Assembly (NCBI RefSeq): GCF_000586435.1
Contig: NZ_BAWH01000002.1
Location: 1-64,000 of the forward strand
Direction of reading: 5' to 3'
Length of the DNA: 64,000 bases
DNA from: Psychrobacter sp. JCM 18901
GTDB lineage: Bacteria; Pseudomonadota; Gammaproteobacteria; Pseudomonadales; Moraxellaceae
Below are positions 40,500 to 51,175 of this stretch, in pieces. Position 1 is the stretch's first letter; each line of letters starts with the position of its first letter. The translations under genes and the position numbers were made by a program. The notes beneath the pieces are model-generated. The model was not told where the DNA came from. It did no database searches and saw nothing but the letters and a program-made list of their open reading frames with translations.

Positions 40500-41794
40500 A
40501 TGAAAAATAATGAAAATCTGGTTGTTGTCCATCTAAGTGCCACGGCAGTATATGTCGTCATAGGCAATGTTGTCTCTGCAAAAGACATTCGTATTTTGGG
40601 TGTAGGACAAGTTAAAAACAGCGATTTTTATCAAGGTCAAATAAAGCACCGTGAACGTCTGCAAGGTGCTATTAAGCAAGCCATTCAAGAAGCAGAAGAC
40701 ACCGCTAATTGTCGTGTGCATAGTGTTTGGTTAACGCTTGCGACACCTGAGCTATCTAGCAAAAACAGTGCTGGAGAGGTCAAAGTAGAAGATGAAGTTG
40801 TACGTGCCCAAGATATGGTACAAGCATTGGCCAATGCAAAATCGCGTGATTTATCATCTGACTATTATTTGATGCATTGCTGTCAGCAAGGTATCTATGT
40901 CGATGAGCAAGATTTTATGGTGGATGATGTCATCGAGATGATGGCACACAATATCACCGTGATGTACCACATGATGATGATGCCTGTTGCCAGCCGTCAG
41001 AATATCCAAAAACTATTGCAAAGTTGTGACGTTGGCATTGATCATATTGTTTTCGATGCAGTGACCAGTGCTGAGTATAGTTTGATGACTGAGGAACGCC
41101 AGCAAGGCGTTTGCTTAGTAGATATCGGTGCTAGTACGACCAGCATTTGTGTGTATAAAGAGAATAAGTTGATTTTTACACATTGTATAGCAACGGGCAG
41201 TCATGAAGTGACAATGGATATTTCAGCTGATTTTGGTATTTCCATGATTGAAGCTGAAAAGCTGAAAAAGTCTCATGGTACAGCTGATGTTAATAGTGTC
41301 GATCCAAGCGCCTTCTTCTTATTCAAACCTCAAGGATCGGGCGACGAAATCAATATTGGTATCTATAACTTGGCACGTATTATTGAAGCTCGTTACGTTC
41401 AGATATTTACTGAAGTAGCGCGTCAATTACACGAAGCAGGTTTGATAGGCTATATCGATAAAGGGATTGTGTTGACTGGCGGCGGTAGTACGATTAAAGG
41501 TATGATACCCTTTGCCAAAAAGCTACTAAAAATGCCTGTCGTACTGACCAATACTCATCCTGCTATCAGTGCTTATAATCATTTTGATAATGATGAGTCG
41601 TTTAAGCTATTAAATAGTCAAGTGAATGACCGTGCTTATCAGACGGCTTTTGGCACATTGTTATATAGTCAGAGCGAGCAATTCCGCCGTAGCGAAAAAA
41701 AAGTGAACCTGAAGCGATTCAAAACAATCGAGTATCAGGCGTATTTCGGAGTGCGGGTCAACGGTTTGCAAATGTTTTAAAGAAAATACTATAG
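40500..41794 (+). CDS. ftsA: Cell division protein FtsA, frameshifted at its C-terminus
   Basis: Actin-like membrane anchor for FtsZ. Phosphate and nucleotide motifs are present: LVDIGASTTSICVYKE and the later LTGGGSTIKGM. About 431 residues after repair. The raw frame ends in an unfamiliar tail at 41780; adding one base to the eight-A run at 41695-41702 gives instead a C-terminus with GQRFANVLKKIL, an amphipathic helix of the kind FtsA uses to bind the membrane, ending at 41794. ATG 40500 is preferred over a TTG at 40488; neither has a good ribosome site. Confidence 0.93.
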
Positions 41795-42061
41795 ATTCGT
41801 TTAACCTCATATCTAGAGCATCCATACATTATGGAATGTCTCTAAGTTAGTTAAGCAAGAAAATAAAGTAATATTGCGAATAAATTAGTTTTAAAAATAA
41901 AGTATTAAGTAATAATGACATATTATTGTCTATACTGATCGATTTTAGCCATACCCTGTTTTATTTAAATACATTTATATATAGTATGTCGATAGCGCGC
42001 CACATGAGTGCGTTACTATGTATCGACTTACACGCTATCTGCAACTGGAGAATCTTTTTTT

Positions 42062-43268
42062 ATGTCAAAATACACCATGCCAGATGATAATCAGCTTCAA
42101 AACAATGGCCAAGCAAGCTTCACTGTATTCGGTGTTGGTGGCGGCGGCGGTAATGCAGTTGAACATATGGTACAGCAAGGCATCAGAGGTGTAACGTTCG
42201 TTTGTGCCAATACAGATAAACAAGCGCTAGATCGTCTTACTGCACCGCATAAACTGCAACTGGGTGCAAAAACGAACCGTGGTCTAGGGGCAGGCGCAAA
42301 TCCAGAAGTGGGTCGTGAAGCAGCAGAGAGCGAAGAAGAAGCGATTCGTGCATTGCTTGAGCACTCAGATATGGTATTCATCACTGCTGGTATGGGCGGC
42401 GGTACTGGTACAGGCGCAGCGCCAGTTGTTGCTCGTATTGCGAAAGAAATGGAAGTGCTGACAGTTGCTGTTGTGACCACGCCATTCAAATTCGAAGGTG
42501 GTAAGCGTATCAAAGCTGCTAAAGCAGGTATTGAGCAGCTGACTAATTTTGTTGACTCAATTATCACGATTCCAAATGATAAATTGATGAGTGTATACGG
42601 CAACATCTCTATGCAAGATGCTTTCAAAAAAAGCGGATGATGTATTGCTGCATGCCGTTCAAGGTATTGCGGAAACCATCGCTAGCGAAGGTATGATCAA
42701 CATTGACTTTAACGATATCCGTACGGCAATGACTGCGAAAGGTCATGCGATGATGGGTATTGGTCGTGCCAGCGGTGATGATCGTGCGCGTCAAGCGACT
42801 GAAAAAGCCATCAGATCACCACTACTTGATGATTTGCGTTTAGAAAATGCAAAAGGCCTACTCGTTAACGTTATTTCTTCAGAGTCATTGTCACTAGATG
42901 AAATGAGTAAAATCAGTGCAATAGTCGAAGAAATTACTGATATTGATGACGCTCATATTTTCTACGGTTCTGTGATTGATGAAAAAATGGGTGACGACTT
43001 ACATGTGACCGTCATCGCAACTGGCTTAACGTTAGACGAAAATGCAGGTCAAGAGCCAGAAGTAGTAGAGCAGCCAGTACCTTCTGTTAATAGCACGCAA
43101 CCTGTCGATCCTAACGTGCATACCAGCGCTTTAAACAGTCAGAAGCAGTCACAAGCTCAGCAGTATCAAGATACCGTTGCACGTCCTAGCGCAAGCGCAC
43201 CTCAAGAGCAGCCTAAGACTAAAACAAACAGTATCCAAGACTATTTAAAGCGTCAACAGAATAAATAG
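42062..43268 (+). CDS. ftsZ: Cell division protein FtsZ, frameshifted
   Basis: Tubulin-like GTPase forming the division ring; about 401 residues after repair. Motifs: FGVGGGGGNAVEHM, the GTP loop GGGTGTGAAPVVA, and NVDFADV-equivalent NIDFNDIRTAM. The C-terminal peptide TNSIQDYLKRQQNK is the docking site for FtsA and ZipA. The break is one extra A in a seven-A run at 42626-42632, inside DAFKKADDVLLHAVQG; in the raw sequence the GTPase domain would be cut in half. Since FtsZ is essential this is the strongest sign that the breaks are not real. A CTGGAGAA site precedes ATG 42062. Confidence 0.97.
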
Positions 43269-43294
43269 TATTTCTAATTTACTGTAAGTAAGAA

Positions 43295-43324
43295 AAAGCC
43301 AGCGTTTTAACGCTGGCTTTTTTT
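43295..43324 (+). terminator. ftsZ terminator
   Basis: AAAGCCAGCGTT paired with AACGCTGGCTTT, followed by T. It separates ftsZ from lpxC. Confidence 0.93.
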
Positions 43325-43593
43325 GTGTTTAAGGAAAGGTGAAGCATTTTCGATAAGGAAAATTATGACAATTTTCTATGTAATCTATATGTATATGACT
43401 GTCTAAACTTATATCAATCTCGTTGTTTTATAGCATTGAATAGAGCATAAGAAGTAAAAATCAGCAATAGAATATTGACGATAAGTGTTATCAATCAAGG
43501 AGATAAGAAAATTAGCACTTTTTATATATAGCGAATAAGGGGTCGGTAATGGTACACTATGTCAATTGTAACAAAATATGTGAGAAGACAACC

Positions 43594-44511
43594 ATGAACC
43601 AAAGAACCATAAAAACAGCAATAGCCGTTACGGGTACTGGTCTACATAGTGGTCAGCCTGTTGACTTGGAGTTTCATCCACAGCCGATTGACACTGGTAT
43701 TGTTTTCGAGCGCTCTGATATAGAAGGTAGTCAACCAATTCCAGCGAGTGCGTTTTTAGTACAAGACACGATGATGTCATCGAACTTAGTATTTGGCGGT
43801 ACGCGAGTGGGCACGGTTGAGCATCTGCTTAGTGCCATCGCTGGTCTAGGAGTAGACAATCTGTTAGTTCGTGTCTCTGCTTCAGAGATACCGATTATGG
43901 ATGGTAGCGCTGCGCCTTTTGTCGCGCTCTTACTAGATGCAGGATTTCGTGAGCAAGAAGCGGCCAAGAAATTTATTAAAATTATACGTCCAGTACGAGT
44001 AAAACTAGAAGATAAATGGGCAGAGCTACGTCCTTATGAAGGGTATGAATTAAATTTCGAAATTGATTTTGATCATCCTGCGTTTGATAAGAACTTTCAG
44101 CATGCACAGTTGCAGTTCTCTACACAGAACTTTATCGAACAATTAAGCACTGCGCGTACTTTTGGATTTTTACGTGATATAGAAGCGTTACGTCAAAATA
44201 ACTTAGCACTTGGCGGCAGTATGGAAAATGCTATCGTTATTGATGATGCCAACATACTTAATGCCGAAGGCTTACGTTTTAACGATGAGTTTGTCCGTCA
44301 TAAAATTTTAGATGCTTTGGGAGATTTGCATCTGATTGGCTACCCAATTTTAGGTCGTTTTAACGCCTATAAGTCTGGTCATGCTCTAAATAATTTATTA
44401 GTACGTGAAATACTATCTGACGAAGATAACTTTGAAATTGTAACTTTTGATGACAATGTAACCTGTCCTATCGAGTATTTACCACTTAACGATTTGGTTA
44501 TTGAAGGATAA
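43594..44511 (+). CDS. lpxC: UDP-3-O-acyl-N-acetylglucosamine deacetylase
   Basis: Zinc amidase catalysing the committed step of lipid A synthesis, 305 residues. NQRTIKTAIAVTGTGLHSG opens the protein; zinc ligands lie in VEHLLSAIAG and RHKILDALGDLHLIG (His and Asp), and SGHALNNLL holds the catalytic His. IMDGSAAPFV and RTFGFLRDIEALR also match. ATG 43594 with AGAAGA upstream is preferred over one at 43549. Follows ftsZ as in other gammaproteobacteria. Confidence 0.97.
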   Translation: MNQRTIKTAIAVTGTGLHSGQPVDLEFHPQPIDTGIVFERSDIEGSQPIPASAFLVQDTMMSSNLVFGGTRVGTVEHLLSAIAGLGVDNLLVRVSASEIPIMDGSAAPFVALLLDAGFREQEAAKKFIKIIRPVRVKLEDKWAELRPYEGYELNFEIDFDHPAFDKNFQHAQLQFSTQNFIEQLSTARTFGFLRDIEALRQNNLALGGSMENAIVIDDANILNAEGLRFNDEFVRHKILDALGDLHLIGYPILGRFNAYKSGHALNNLLVREILSDEDNFEIVTFDDNVTCPIEYLPLNDLVIEG

Positions 44512-44674
44512 ATACAGGAATATACAGGAAGTATCGAAACATTTACGCAATATTACATAGATGGCTCATAATTACATTTATATAATATTCTATATTTTGA
44601 ATATATTGTCTATATGAATATATGAATTTTCCGTTAAGGCATATAATACAAAAGCTGTAGATGATTTTTAAGTC

Positions 44675-44722
44675 CTTCATCGGTTATATCCATAATCTGG
44701 ATGTAACCGATGAAGATTTTTT
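44675..44722. terminator. Long hairpin between converging lpxC and dciA
   Basis: CTTCATCGGTTA-ATCCA paired with TGGAT-TAACCGATGAAG, about 17 base pairs with one internal mismatch, followed by a T run. Placed between convergent genes. Confidence 0.85.
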
Positions 44723-44807
44723 TGTCCAATGCATTACAAAAATCCATCTTTATCAATGCCATCATCTGCTCTTATTTACATAACTTTACATTTAACGGTC
44801 GGTATTT

Positions 44808-45323
44808 TTAATGATTAATCAAACGCAAAAGGGCTTTTTTGAGATTCTCATCAGTGGTGACATGCTCTGCGGCCTGTGATATAGTCCGTTTTGTGTTCTG
44901 GCTAAGCGCCTGATTTTCATTGGCTTTACGAGAATTTGGCAAGTGCAGTGATGATGTTAATGATTGTTTAGATGAATAATTATCGGCAGAGCTTTTAGCC
45001 ACAACGACGCGAATTTGCTTGAGTTGTTTAAATGTAATTGACTGCTCTGTTAGTATTTGCAAATACGAGCTATGTAAATAGCGAATATGATTTGCTGCTG
45101 TCATTGAGCTAACACTTAATATCAACTGCTCAGGTGTTAAGCCTACAACCCAACAGGTGTTGAGTATTTCTTCAGGTAGACAGTCTACCAATAGCTCTTT
45201 TATCTCGTTGGTTGCTTCTATATATAGTCGCATGTTGTTAGAAAGGGTTTGAGGTAGCGCGCTACCAGCAAATGCTTGATGATCTATAAGCTGGGCAAGC
45301 CGATTAGGCTGTTTTTTTGACAT
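44808..45323 (-). CDS. dciA: DciA-like (DUF721) replicative helicase loader
   Basis: A 171-residue protein with the DUF721 fold in residues 45-115 (LPEEILNTCWVVGLTPEQLILSVSSMTAANHIRYL) and a low-complexity C-terminal tail. DciA loads the DnaB helicase in the many bacteria that lack DnaC. A DUF721 gene next to lpxC is common in pseudomonads and Moraxellaceae, which supports the call despite modest sequence signal. Transcribed toward lpxC. Confidence 0.75.
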   Translation of the reverse strand: MSKKQPNRLAQLIDHQAFAGSALPQTLSNNMRLYIEATNEIKELLVDCLPEEILNTCWVVGLTPEQLILSVSSMTAANHIRYLHSSYLQILTEQSITFKQLKQIRVVVAKSSADNYSSKQSLTSSLHLPNSRKANENQALSQNTKRTISQAAEHVTTDENLKKALLRLINH

Positions 45324-45572
45324 CGTAAGTACTCATCTAATAGGTGACAAACTCGATACTCATAATAGACATGCCAAAAGCAATATATAGCAGATGGCTT
45401 ATAAGATAGTTGACTAGGTGGGAGGTACTACTGGCACTAGTCACTATTTGAAAAGAATGAACCGTTGTAATAGGGATTTTATCACGTCTATTCGATGATT
45501 ATATCCTCTAAATTAATTGATGCTTCGTTACGGATGACGAGCAGACTTGTATTAACAATAGGTAGTAAATTT

Positions 45573-46301
45573 ATGAAACAAGCTTTATTAATTTTGTCAG
45601 TATTGGGAATGGGTATCGCACAGACGAGTGGTGCTGCCGAGACAACCTTTCAACCAAATAATACCTTGAGTCATACCATCACAAATATCTCTACTTCTGC
45701 GAACTACGGTTCTAGTCGCAACATCTATAGCACTAACAGTGGTGCACATGTATATAGCAATGATGAAATCAGTCAAGCCATTGACAATCTAAGTGCTCAT
45801 GCGAAGCAAAAAGAATATCAGCTAGCCTCACTTACTAGCCGCTTATCATACGAGCAGCGTCAGCAGCAAGCAAGTCGTATCCCTGATAGTAATTCTGCAC
45901 CTGCTATTGCTGCGGCACGCGCATCACGAGTGGCTTTGTCTAGAAGCTCTGGTTATTGTGCCCGTTATGTACGAAAAGCATTACAGTCAGCAGGTTATGA
46001 ATTTACGCCTAACCCTTCAGCATATCAGTATGCTTCTCGTGGCACACTAGCCCAAGCCGGCTTTACCAAGATCAGTAACGACATGGCACCACAAGTTGGT
46101 GATGTCGTTGTCTATAACCGCACGTCAAGCCGTCCACATGGTCATATTCAGATTTTTGATGGCAATGACTGGGTATCTGACTTCCGTCAAAACAGCATTA
46201 GCCCTTATAGCGGTACATACAGCTATACGACATGGCGTGATTCGCAGTATGTTGATGATGCATCAGATCGTGGTATCTACCTTGCGATGGCTGACAAATA
46301 A
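45573..46301 (+). CDS. Secreted CHAP-domain peptidoglycan amidase/peptidase
   Basis: About 242 residues. Signal peptide QALLILSVLGMGIAQTSGAAE, cut after SGA or GAA. A Ser/Asn-rich linker and a short helical region lead to a CHAP domain (residues about 125-230): catalytic Cys in SSGYCARYVRKAL and His in VGDVVVYNRTSSRPHGHIQIF. CHAP enzymes cleave peptide bonds or the amide of peptidoglycan and often help daughter cells part; its place near ftsZ fits but does not prove this. ATG 45573 has a TAGGTAG site; upstream in-frame starts lack one. Confidence 0.87.
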   Translation: MKQALLILSVLGMGIAQTSGAAETTFQPNNTLSHTITNISTSANYGSSRNIYSTNSGAHVYSNDEISQAIDNLSAHAKQKEYQLASLTSRLSYEQRQQQASRIPDSNSAPAIAAARASRVALSRSSGYCARYVRKALQSAGYEFTPNPSAYQYASRGTLAQAGFTKISNDMAPQVGDVVVYNRTSSRPHGHIQIFDGNDWVSDFRQNSISPYSGTYSYTTWRDSQYVDDASDRGIYLAMADK

Positions 46302-46352
46302 ACATCGGTTAAATGAAGTAAGTATCAGTTAAATGAGACTAAAGTTTTCTCC

Positions 46353-46391
46353 AAACTCAGTAATGCTCTTTATGACATTACTGGGTTTTTT
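46353..46391 (+). terminator. CHAP gene terminator
   Basis: AAACTCAGTAATG paired with CATTACTGGGTTT (one G-T style mismatch), followed by T. Confidence 0.85.
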
Positions 46392-46439
46392 TGTGCTTTA
46401 AACTGGGATGCCTAAGTGAGTACAGCTCATATAACCAAA

Positions 46440-47212
46440 TCAAAGCTCAAATTTTGGCCAATAATCACGATTGTGAAAATCAGGCGGAGAGGCATGGCCC
46501 GAGGCAAAGTATAAGTCAGTTTTGCCAAACCATAAGATGACACAAGGATGTATTTGTTCGATCCTCATGTTTGCAATAGCGTATTGTTGATTCGGTAGCT
46601 GCGTTATAGGTAGGCTAAAGCTGCGCTCATAATGAGCAGGTGTCTGCACTACCGTTGAAGTGCTAGATAATAGGCTTGCTACTGATAAGGCTGTCAAATC
46701 CTTATGGTTGTTCCAACCAACAGATGCGCGTGTGGTTCCATCAGTTTCATACAACGGTACTGGCGGTAGTGCCGCAGGGTTACGATAGCTCTCAAATTGA
46801 TAAAATGCATAACGACCATCAGGACTCGCATTAATCTCTATATAAGCAGTTGTTTGCTGAAGTGGTATCTTGTGAGGTTCTGGATGGTGAATTGCTACGA
46901 TATCTTCGTCATCATTCTTACAGCCTGCAATCTTGCTGCCAGCAATAAAACATTCAAGGCACGTCTCTTCCCATAGGTAATCAGTGAAATTTACTTGAGT
47001 TTGTTGCCATGTTCGCCAATTGAGTTGGTTTGCTAGAATTTGGTAGGCAGAGTCACTTGATAGGTCAGCATTAGTTGCAAAGCTGGCTGTTGGATGATCT
47101 CTGTACTTACTTCGATAGAGATATTCTCAAGATCTTCTATAGACACGCCTAATTGCTGAGCGTCTTTCGCTATCGTCTCGGTGGCTATAGAGAGGTTAAA
47201 AGATTGGTTCAT
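46440..47212 (-). CDS. DOMON-like domain protein, frameshifted
   Basis: About 257 residues once one base is added at 47039-47041 (expected LPTKILANQLNWRTW); the gene otherwise looks like two small unrelated frames. The joined protein has NFTDYLWEETCLECFIAG, TAYIEINASPDGRYAFYQFESYR and WNNHKDLTALSV, matching the DOMON-like beta-sandwich proteins found alone in many bacteria. These resemble heme- or sugar-binding DOMON domains, but their function is unknown. No signal peptide is seen, so it is likely cytosolic. The N-terminal 70 residues are less conserved. Confidence 0.7.
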
Positions 47213-47323
47213 TATAAGTACATCTCGATGGTAATAATAAAGAGGTGATAGTGACAAGAGAAATCATACTGATTAAGGACACTAATGCTATATGGTAAGT
47301 ATAACCGAGACTATCGGAAAACA

Positions 47324-47356
47324 TAAAAGCCGCGAGCAAGAAGCGTCGCGGCCTTT
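47324..47356 (-). terminator. Probable yhbY terminator
   Basis: GCCGCGA paired with TCGCGGC around ten bases, with a T-rich stretch on the minus-strand side, 76 bp beyond the yhbY stop. Confidence 0.75.
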
Positions 47357-47431
47357 GTATTTCATTATCGTTTAGCTATGATATAAGTGAACATAAAACC
47401 CAGTCACTTAATGCCAGTCTATCATGACATA

Positions 47432-47743
47432 TTACTGCGCGTGACGTGCTAGGTTAGACAGTTTTGGATTGGCATTTGGGTTTTTGCGTAGTAATAATGC
47501 CATACGACCAATAGAATGAACCAAAGACGCATTAGCCGCTTTAGCAAGTTCAGCGCCAACGATGTCACGCTCTTCTTTCGTGCCAGCAGGCAATTTCACT
47601 TTGATAAGCTCATGATCTGTTAGCGCGCGATCGATTTCTTCAGTAATGGTTGGAGTAATACCCTTGTTGCCGATCATAACGATAGGCTTTAGCTCGTGAC
47701 CGATGCCTTTTAGACGTTTGATGGTAGCGTTATCGAGTTGCAT
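47432..47743 (-). CDS. yhbY: Ribosome assembly RNA-binding protein YhbY
   Basis: A 103-residue CRM-domain protein that associates with 50S precursors. The core reads LKGIGHELKPIVMIGNKGITPTITEEI with the GNKG loop, then KVKLPAGTKEERDIVGAEL and VHSIGRMALLLRKN. AGGAATT precedes the ATG. Its head-to-head position with rlmE-ftsH is conserved across gammaproteobacteria. Confidence 0.95.
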   Translation of the reverse strand: MQLDNATIKRLKGIGHELKPIVMIGNKGITPTITEEIDRALTDHELIKVKLPAGTKEERDIVGAELAKAANASLVHSIGRMALLLRKNPNANPKLSNLARHAQ

Positions 47744-48078
47744 AGAATTCCTAAGTGTTGGTAAAAATAAAAATGGTACTGTTAAAAACAGTTATTGATC
47801 ATTATAGATAATCTGTGACCATCTTGCATGAGATCAGCAGGATTTTGCACGATTTTACGTGACGAAAATGTTAAACTGAATGTTTGGTACATTATAAACG
47901 CTACTGCCTTATAAAACAGTTATTTAACCAATAGAATTTGGTCAGTTTGCAACCAACCATGAATAAAAAAATCTGATGAACACCGTATTTAGAATAATCC
48001 GCAACGGATTAATATCAGTTTGTAAGTGATAGAGCAATTAAAGCAGCTAGATTTAGTAAAGCAATAGGAGCAGGTATT

Positions 48079-48711
48079 TTGGCCACGCGTATCGAAAACA
48101 AAAAACTATCAAAGAGCAGCAGTGCTTGGATGAAAGAGCATATTGACGATCATTATGTACAAAAAGCTCAAAAAGATGGCTACCGTGCCCGTGCCGCTTA
48201 TAAATTATTAGAGATTAATGAAAAAACCAACCTGATCAAAAAAGGCATGACGGTCGTAGATTTGGGCAGTGCGCCTGGTAGCTGGTCACAAGTCGCTGGT
48301 CGATTGGTAGGTGACGATGGTATCTTGATTGCCTCTGATATTTTGGCGATGGATACCTTGCCTGATGTGACCTTTATTCAGGGTGATTTTCGTGAAGCTG
48401 AAGTGTTTGACGCCATTATGGCAGAAGTGGGTGATAGACAAGTCGACGTGGTATTGTCTGATATGGCACCCAATACCGCTGGAAACAGTGCTATCGATCA
48501 GCCACGTATGATGTATTTATGCGAGCTGGCAGTGGACTTCGCGCTTGCAACCTTACCAGAAGGTGGCGCACTTATTATGAAAGTGTTTCAAGGCGAGGGT
48601 ACACAAGAATTACGCAAGCAGATGCAGCAGGATTTTAGTAAGATTCGTAGTATAAAGCCAGGTGCGTCACGACCACGCTCAAAAGAGATGTTTTGGATAG
48701 CGATTAAATAG
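48079..48711 (+). CDS. rlmE: 23S rRNA 2'-O-ribose U2552 methyltransferase
   Basis: RrmJ/FtsJ, 210 residues, methylates U2552 of 23S rRNA late in 50S assembly. RAAYKLLEINEKTNLIKKG holds the first catalytic Lys, VVDLGSAPGSWSQVAG is the SAM loop, DMAPNTAGNSAIDQPR the catalytic Asp, and MKVFQGEG the second Lys; the Glu near SKEMFWIA completes the tetrad. The start is TTG with AGGAG upstream; no ATG fits. ftsH follows after 403 bp, a wide gap for this gene pair. Confidence 0.96.
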   Translation: MATRIENKKLSKSSSAWMKEHIDDHYVQKAQKDGYRARAAYKLLEINEKTNLIKKGMTVVDLGSAPGSWSQVAGRLVGDDGILIASDILAMDTLPDVTFIQGDFREAEVFDAIMAEVGDRQVDVVLSDMAPNTAGNSAIDQPRMMYLCELAVDFALATLPEGGALIMKVFQGEGTQELRKQMQQDFSKIRSIKPGASRPRSKEMFWIAIK

Positions 48712-49114
48712 TTTTAACATCAATAGGTTGCTGCTCTTGTAAGCGTGAAGGTAAACCACCATAAAGTGTTATTATCGCGATATAAAAGCTGCGTCAATTG
48801 TTAAATGAATAATCGTGAAACCTGCTTGAATTATGCGGGTTAGCACCACATATCATGGTATATTACCTTTGTTTTTAGCATACGTTTTAGGCAAAGTCGT
48901 CTGATAATAAGCGTTTTAAAAGTTCAATGATCGTATATCTATGTTTATCTCATACTGATTATTTATAAAAACAATTTTTATGCTACCTATAAATCATATA
49001 AGTTTAATTTAGCAGTTTTTTTTATTATCGGGATATTCGTTAAAAATGAGCAATACGTTTATAGACGTCACGTGTTTAATAAACACACCAATAAGTAAGG
49101 GATGGGAATAACTA
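48712..49114. other. 403-bp gap between rlmE and ftsH
   Basis: No gene recognised. The pair is usually close, so ftsH probably has its own promoter here. I do not see a convincing heat-shock promoter by eye. Confidence 0.5.
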
Positions 49115-51010
49115 GTGAGCGACATGGTAAAAAATACCTTATTGTGGCTGGTGGTAATCGGCGTTTTGGTGCTGGTGTTTAGCGGCTTTGATCAATCCTC
49201 TGAGCCGGATAACCTTAACTACTCTGAGTTTGTGACCGCAGTGTCAGAAAACCAAGTAGCCAGTGTCGAGATCGACGGCGAACAGATCACCGGCGAAAAG
49301 AAAAATGGTTCATCTTTTGAGACCATTAGACCAGCTGTGTCAGATGACCAGCTCATGCCAATGCTACGTGAGAACCAAGTCGAAGTTCAAGGAACTGCAC
49401 CAAAGCGCCAAAGCGTACTAATGCAACTACTAATAGCCAGCTTCCCAATTCTATTGATTATTGGTCTGTTCTTATTCTTTATGCGTAACATGCAAGGCGG
49501 CGCGGGCGGTAAAGGCGGCGGCCCAATGAGTTTTGGTAAATCAAAAGCGAAGATGTTGACTGAAGATCAAATCAACGTTAACTTCGAAGATGTGGCTGGT
49601 TGTGAAGAAGCCAAAGAAGAAGTTGTTGAAGTGGTTGAGTTCTTACGTGATCCAGACAAATTTACCAAACTGGGTGCAACGATTCCTCGTGGTATCTTGA
49701 TGGTAGGTCCTCCAGGCACAGGTAAAACCTTGCTAGCGAGAGCCATTGCTGGTGAAGCTAAAGTGCCGTTTTTCTCAATTTCAGGTTCTGATTTTGTTGA
49801 AATGTTCGTCGGTGTTGGTGCATCACGTGTCCGTGATATGTTTGAACAGGCGAAGAAAAGCGCTCCTTGTATCATCTTTATTGATGAGATTGATGCAGTC
49901 GGTCGTCATCGTGGTTCCGGTATGGGCGGCGGTAATGATGAGCGCGAGCAAACGCTTAACCAATTACTGGTTGAGATGGATGGTTTTGAAGGTAATGAAG
50001 GCGTTATTGTTATTGCCGCAACCAACCGTGCTGACGTGCTTGATAAAGCATTATTACGTCCAGGTCGTTTTGACCGTCAAGTACAAGTAGGCTTGCCAGA
50101 TATCAAAGGCCGTGAGCAAATCTTAAAAGTTCATTTGAAGAAATTGCCAAACACGATTAGTGTAGACGCAAGTTCTCTTGCTCGTGGTACACCTGGATTC
50201 AGTGGTGCACAGCTTGCTAACCTTGTAAACGAAGCCGCATTATTTGCAGCACGTCGTAACAAGACCAGCGTCGATATGAATGACTTTGAAGATGCGAAAG
50301 ACAAGTTATATATGGGTCCAGAACGCAAGTCCATGGTGATACGCGAAGAAGAGCGCCGTGCGACTGCGTATCATGAAGCAGGTCATGCGTTGGTAGCTGA
50401 ACTATTACCTGGTACAGATCCTGTGCATAAAGTCACTATTATGCCGCGTGGCTTTGCCCTTGGTGTCACTTGGCAGTTGCCTGAGCATGATCAGACCAGT
50501 ATGTACAAGTCGAAAATGTTGAGCGACATTGCTATTTTGTTTGGTGGTCGTATCGCCGAAGAAGTGTTTATCAATCAAATGTCGACGGGCGCTTCGAACG
50601 ACTTTGAACGTGCTACTAAAATGGCACGTGCGATGGTCACGAAGTACGGTATGTCTGATGCACTTGGTATCATGGTGTATGAAGATGACGACAACTCGCA
50701 AGGATATTTCGGCGGTGGTGGACGTACTATCTCAGAAGCCACGCAGCAGAAGGTCGATGAAGAAGTGCGTCGTATGCTAGAAGAGCAGTATGATATTGCT
50801 CGTGAATTGATTGAAGCCAATCAAGACAAAATGCATGCGATGGTTGATGCGCTTATGAACTGGGAAACTATTGATCGTGACCAACTGCAAGATATTCTAG
50901 CAGGTGAAGAACCACGTCCACCAAGAGTTTATCAGCATAACGAAGTAAACTTGTCGAAAAACGATGTCAAAACAACGGGTGCTACACCGCCACCATTACC
51001 AGCGATGTAA
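49115..51010 (+). CDS. ftsH: ATP-dependent zinc metalloprotease FtsH
   Basis: Membrane-anchored AAA+ protease, 631 residues, which degrades LpxC, misassembled membrane proteins and others. Two membrane helices (about 5-23 and 102-124) flank a periplasmic domain; then Walker A GPPGTGKT, Walker B IIFIDEID, the arginine region RPGRFDRQV, and the zinc motif HEAGH. GTG 49115 has AAGGGATGGGA upstream; an ATG three codons later is possible. Full length, with no frame break. Confidence 0.97.
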   Translation: MSDMVKNTLLWLVVIGVLVLVFSGFDQSSEPDNLNYSEFVTAVSENQVASVEIDGEQITGEKKNGSSFETIRPAVSDDQLMPMLRENQVEVQGTAPKRQSVLMQLLIASFPILLIIGLFLFFMRNMQGGAGGKGGGPMSFGKSKAKMLTEDQINVNFEDVAGCEEAKEEVVEVVEFLRDPDKFTKLGATIPRGILMVGPPGTGKTLLARAIAGEAKVPFFSISGSDFVEMFVGVGASRVRDMFEQAKKSAPCIIFIDEIDAVGRHRGSGMGGGNDEREQTLNQLLVEMDGFEGNEGVIVIAATNRADVLDKALLRPGRFDRQVQVGLPDIKGREQILKVHLKKLPNTISVDASSLARGTPGFSGAQLANLVNEAALFAARRNKTSVDMNDFEDAKDKLYMGPERKSMVIREEERRATAYHEAGHALVAELLPGTDPVHKVTIMPRGFALGVTWQLPEHDQTSMYKSKMLSDIAILFGGRIAEEVFINQMSTGASNDFERATKMARAMVTKYGMSDALGIMVYEDDDNSQGYFGGGGRTISEATQQKVDEEVRRMLEEQYDIARELIEANQDKMHAMVDALMNWETIDRDQLQDILAGEEPRPPRVYQHNEVNLSKNDVKTTGATPPPLPAM

Positions 51011-51033
51011 GTGCTAGCGTATTCATGTCTTAT

Positions 51034-51064
51034 AAAAAGCCCTTTATGATAGAGGGCTTTTTTT
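51034..51064 (+). terminator. ftsH terminator
   Basis: AAAGCCCT paired with AGGGCTTT, then T. It separates ftsH from folP, although their order is the conserved one. Confidence 0.9.
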
Positions 51065-51175
51065 ATTGTCATCATTTTATGAAGGGTTTAGAACCCTATA
51101 AGATTTACTGGTATCATAAGCATAGATAATAATAATTAAAGCTGCATTATAAATTTTATTTGCGATGGATTATTC

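Noticed and set aside
42097..42627. A 176-residue open frame antisense to ftsZ
   Set aside because: It lies wholly opposite an essential gene, has low-complexity Pro/Ser/Ala composition typical of reversed coding sequence, and has no ribosome site.
42626..42632. Programmed frameshifting in ftsZ as the cause of the break
   Set aside because: The same change occurs in many unrelated genes, and no stimulatory pseudoknot or release-factor context is seen; a global cause is more likely.
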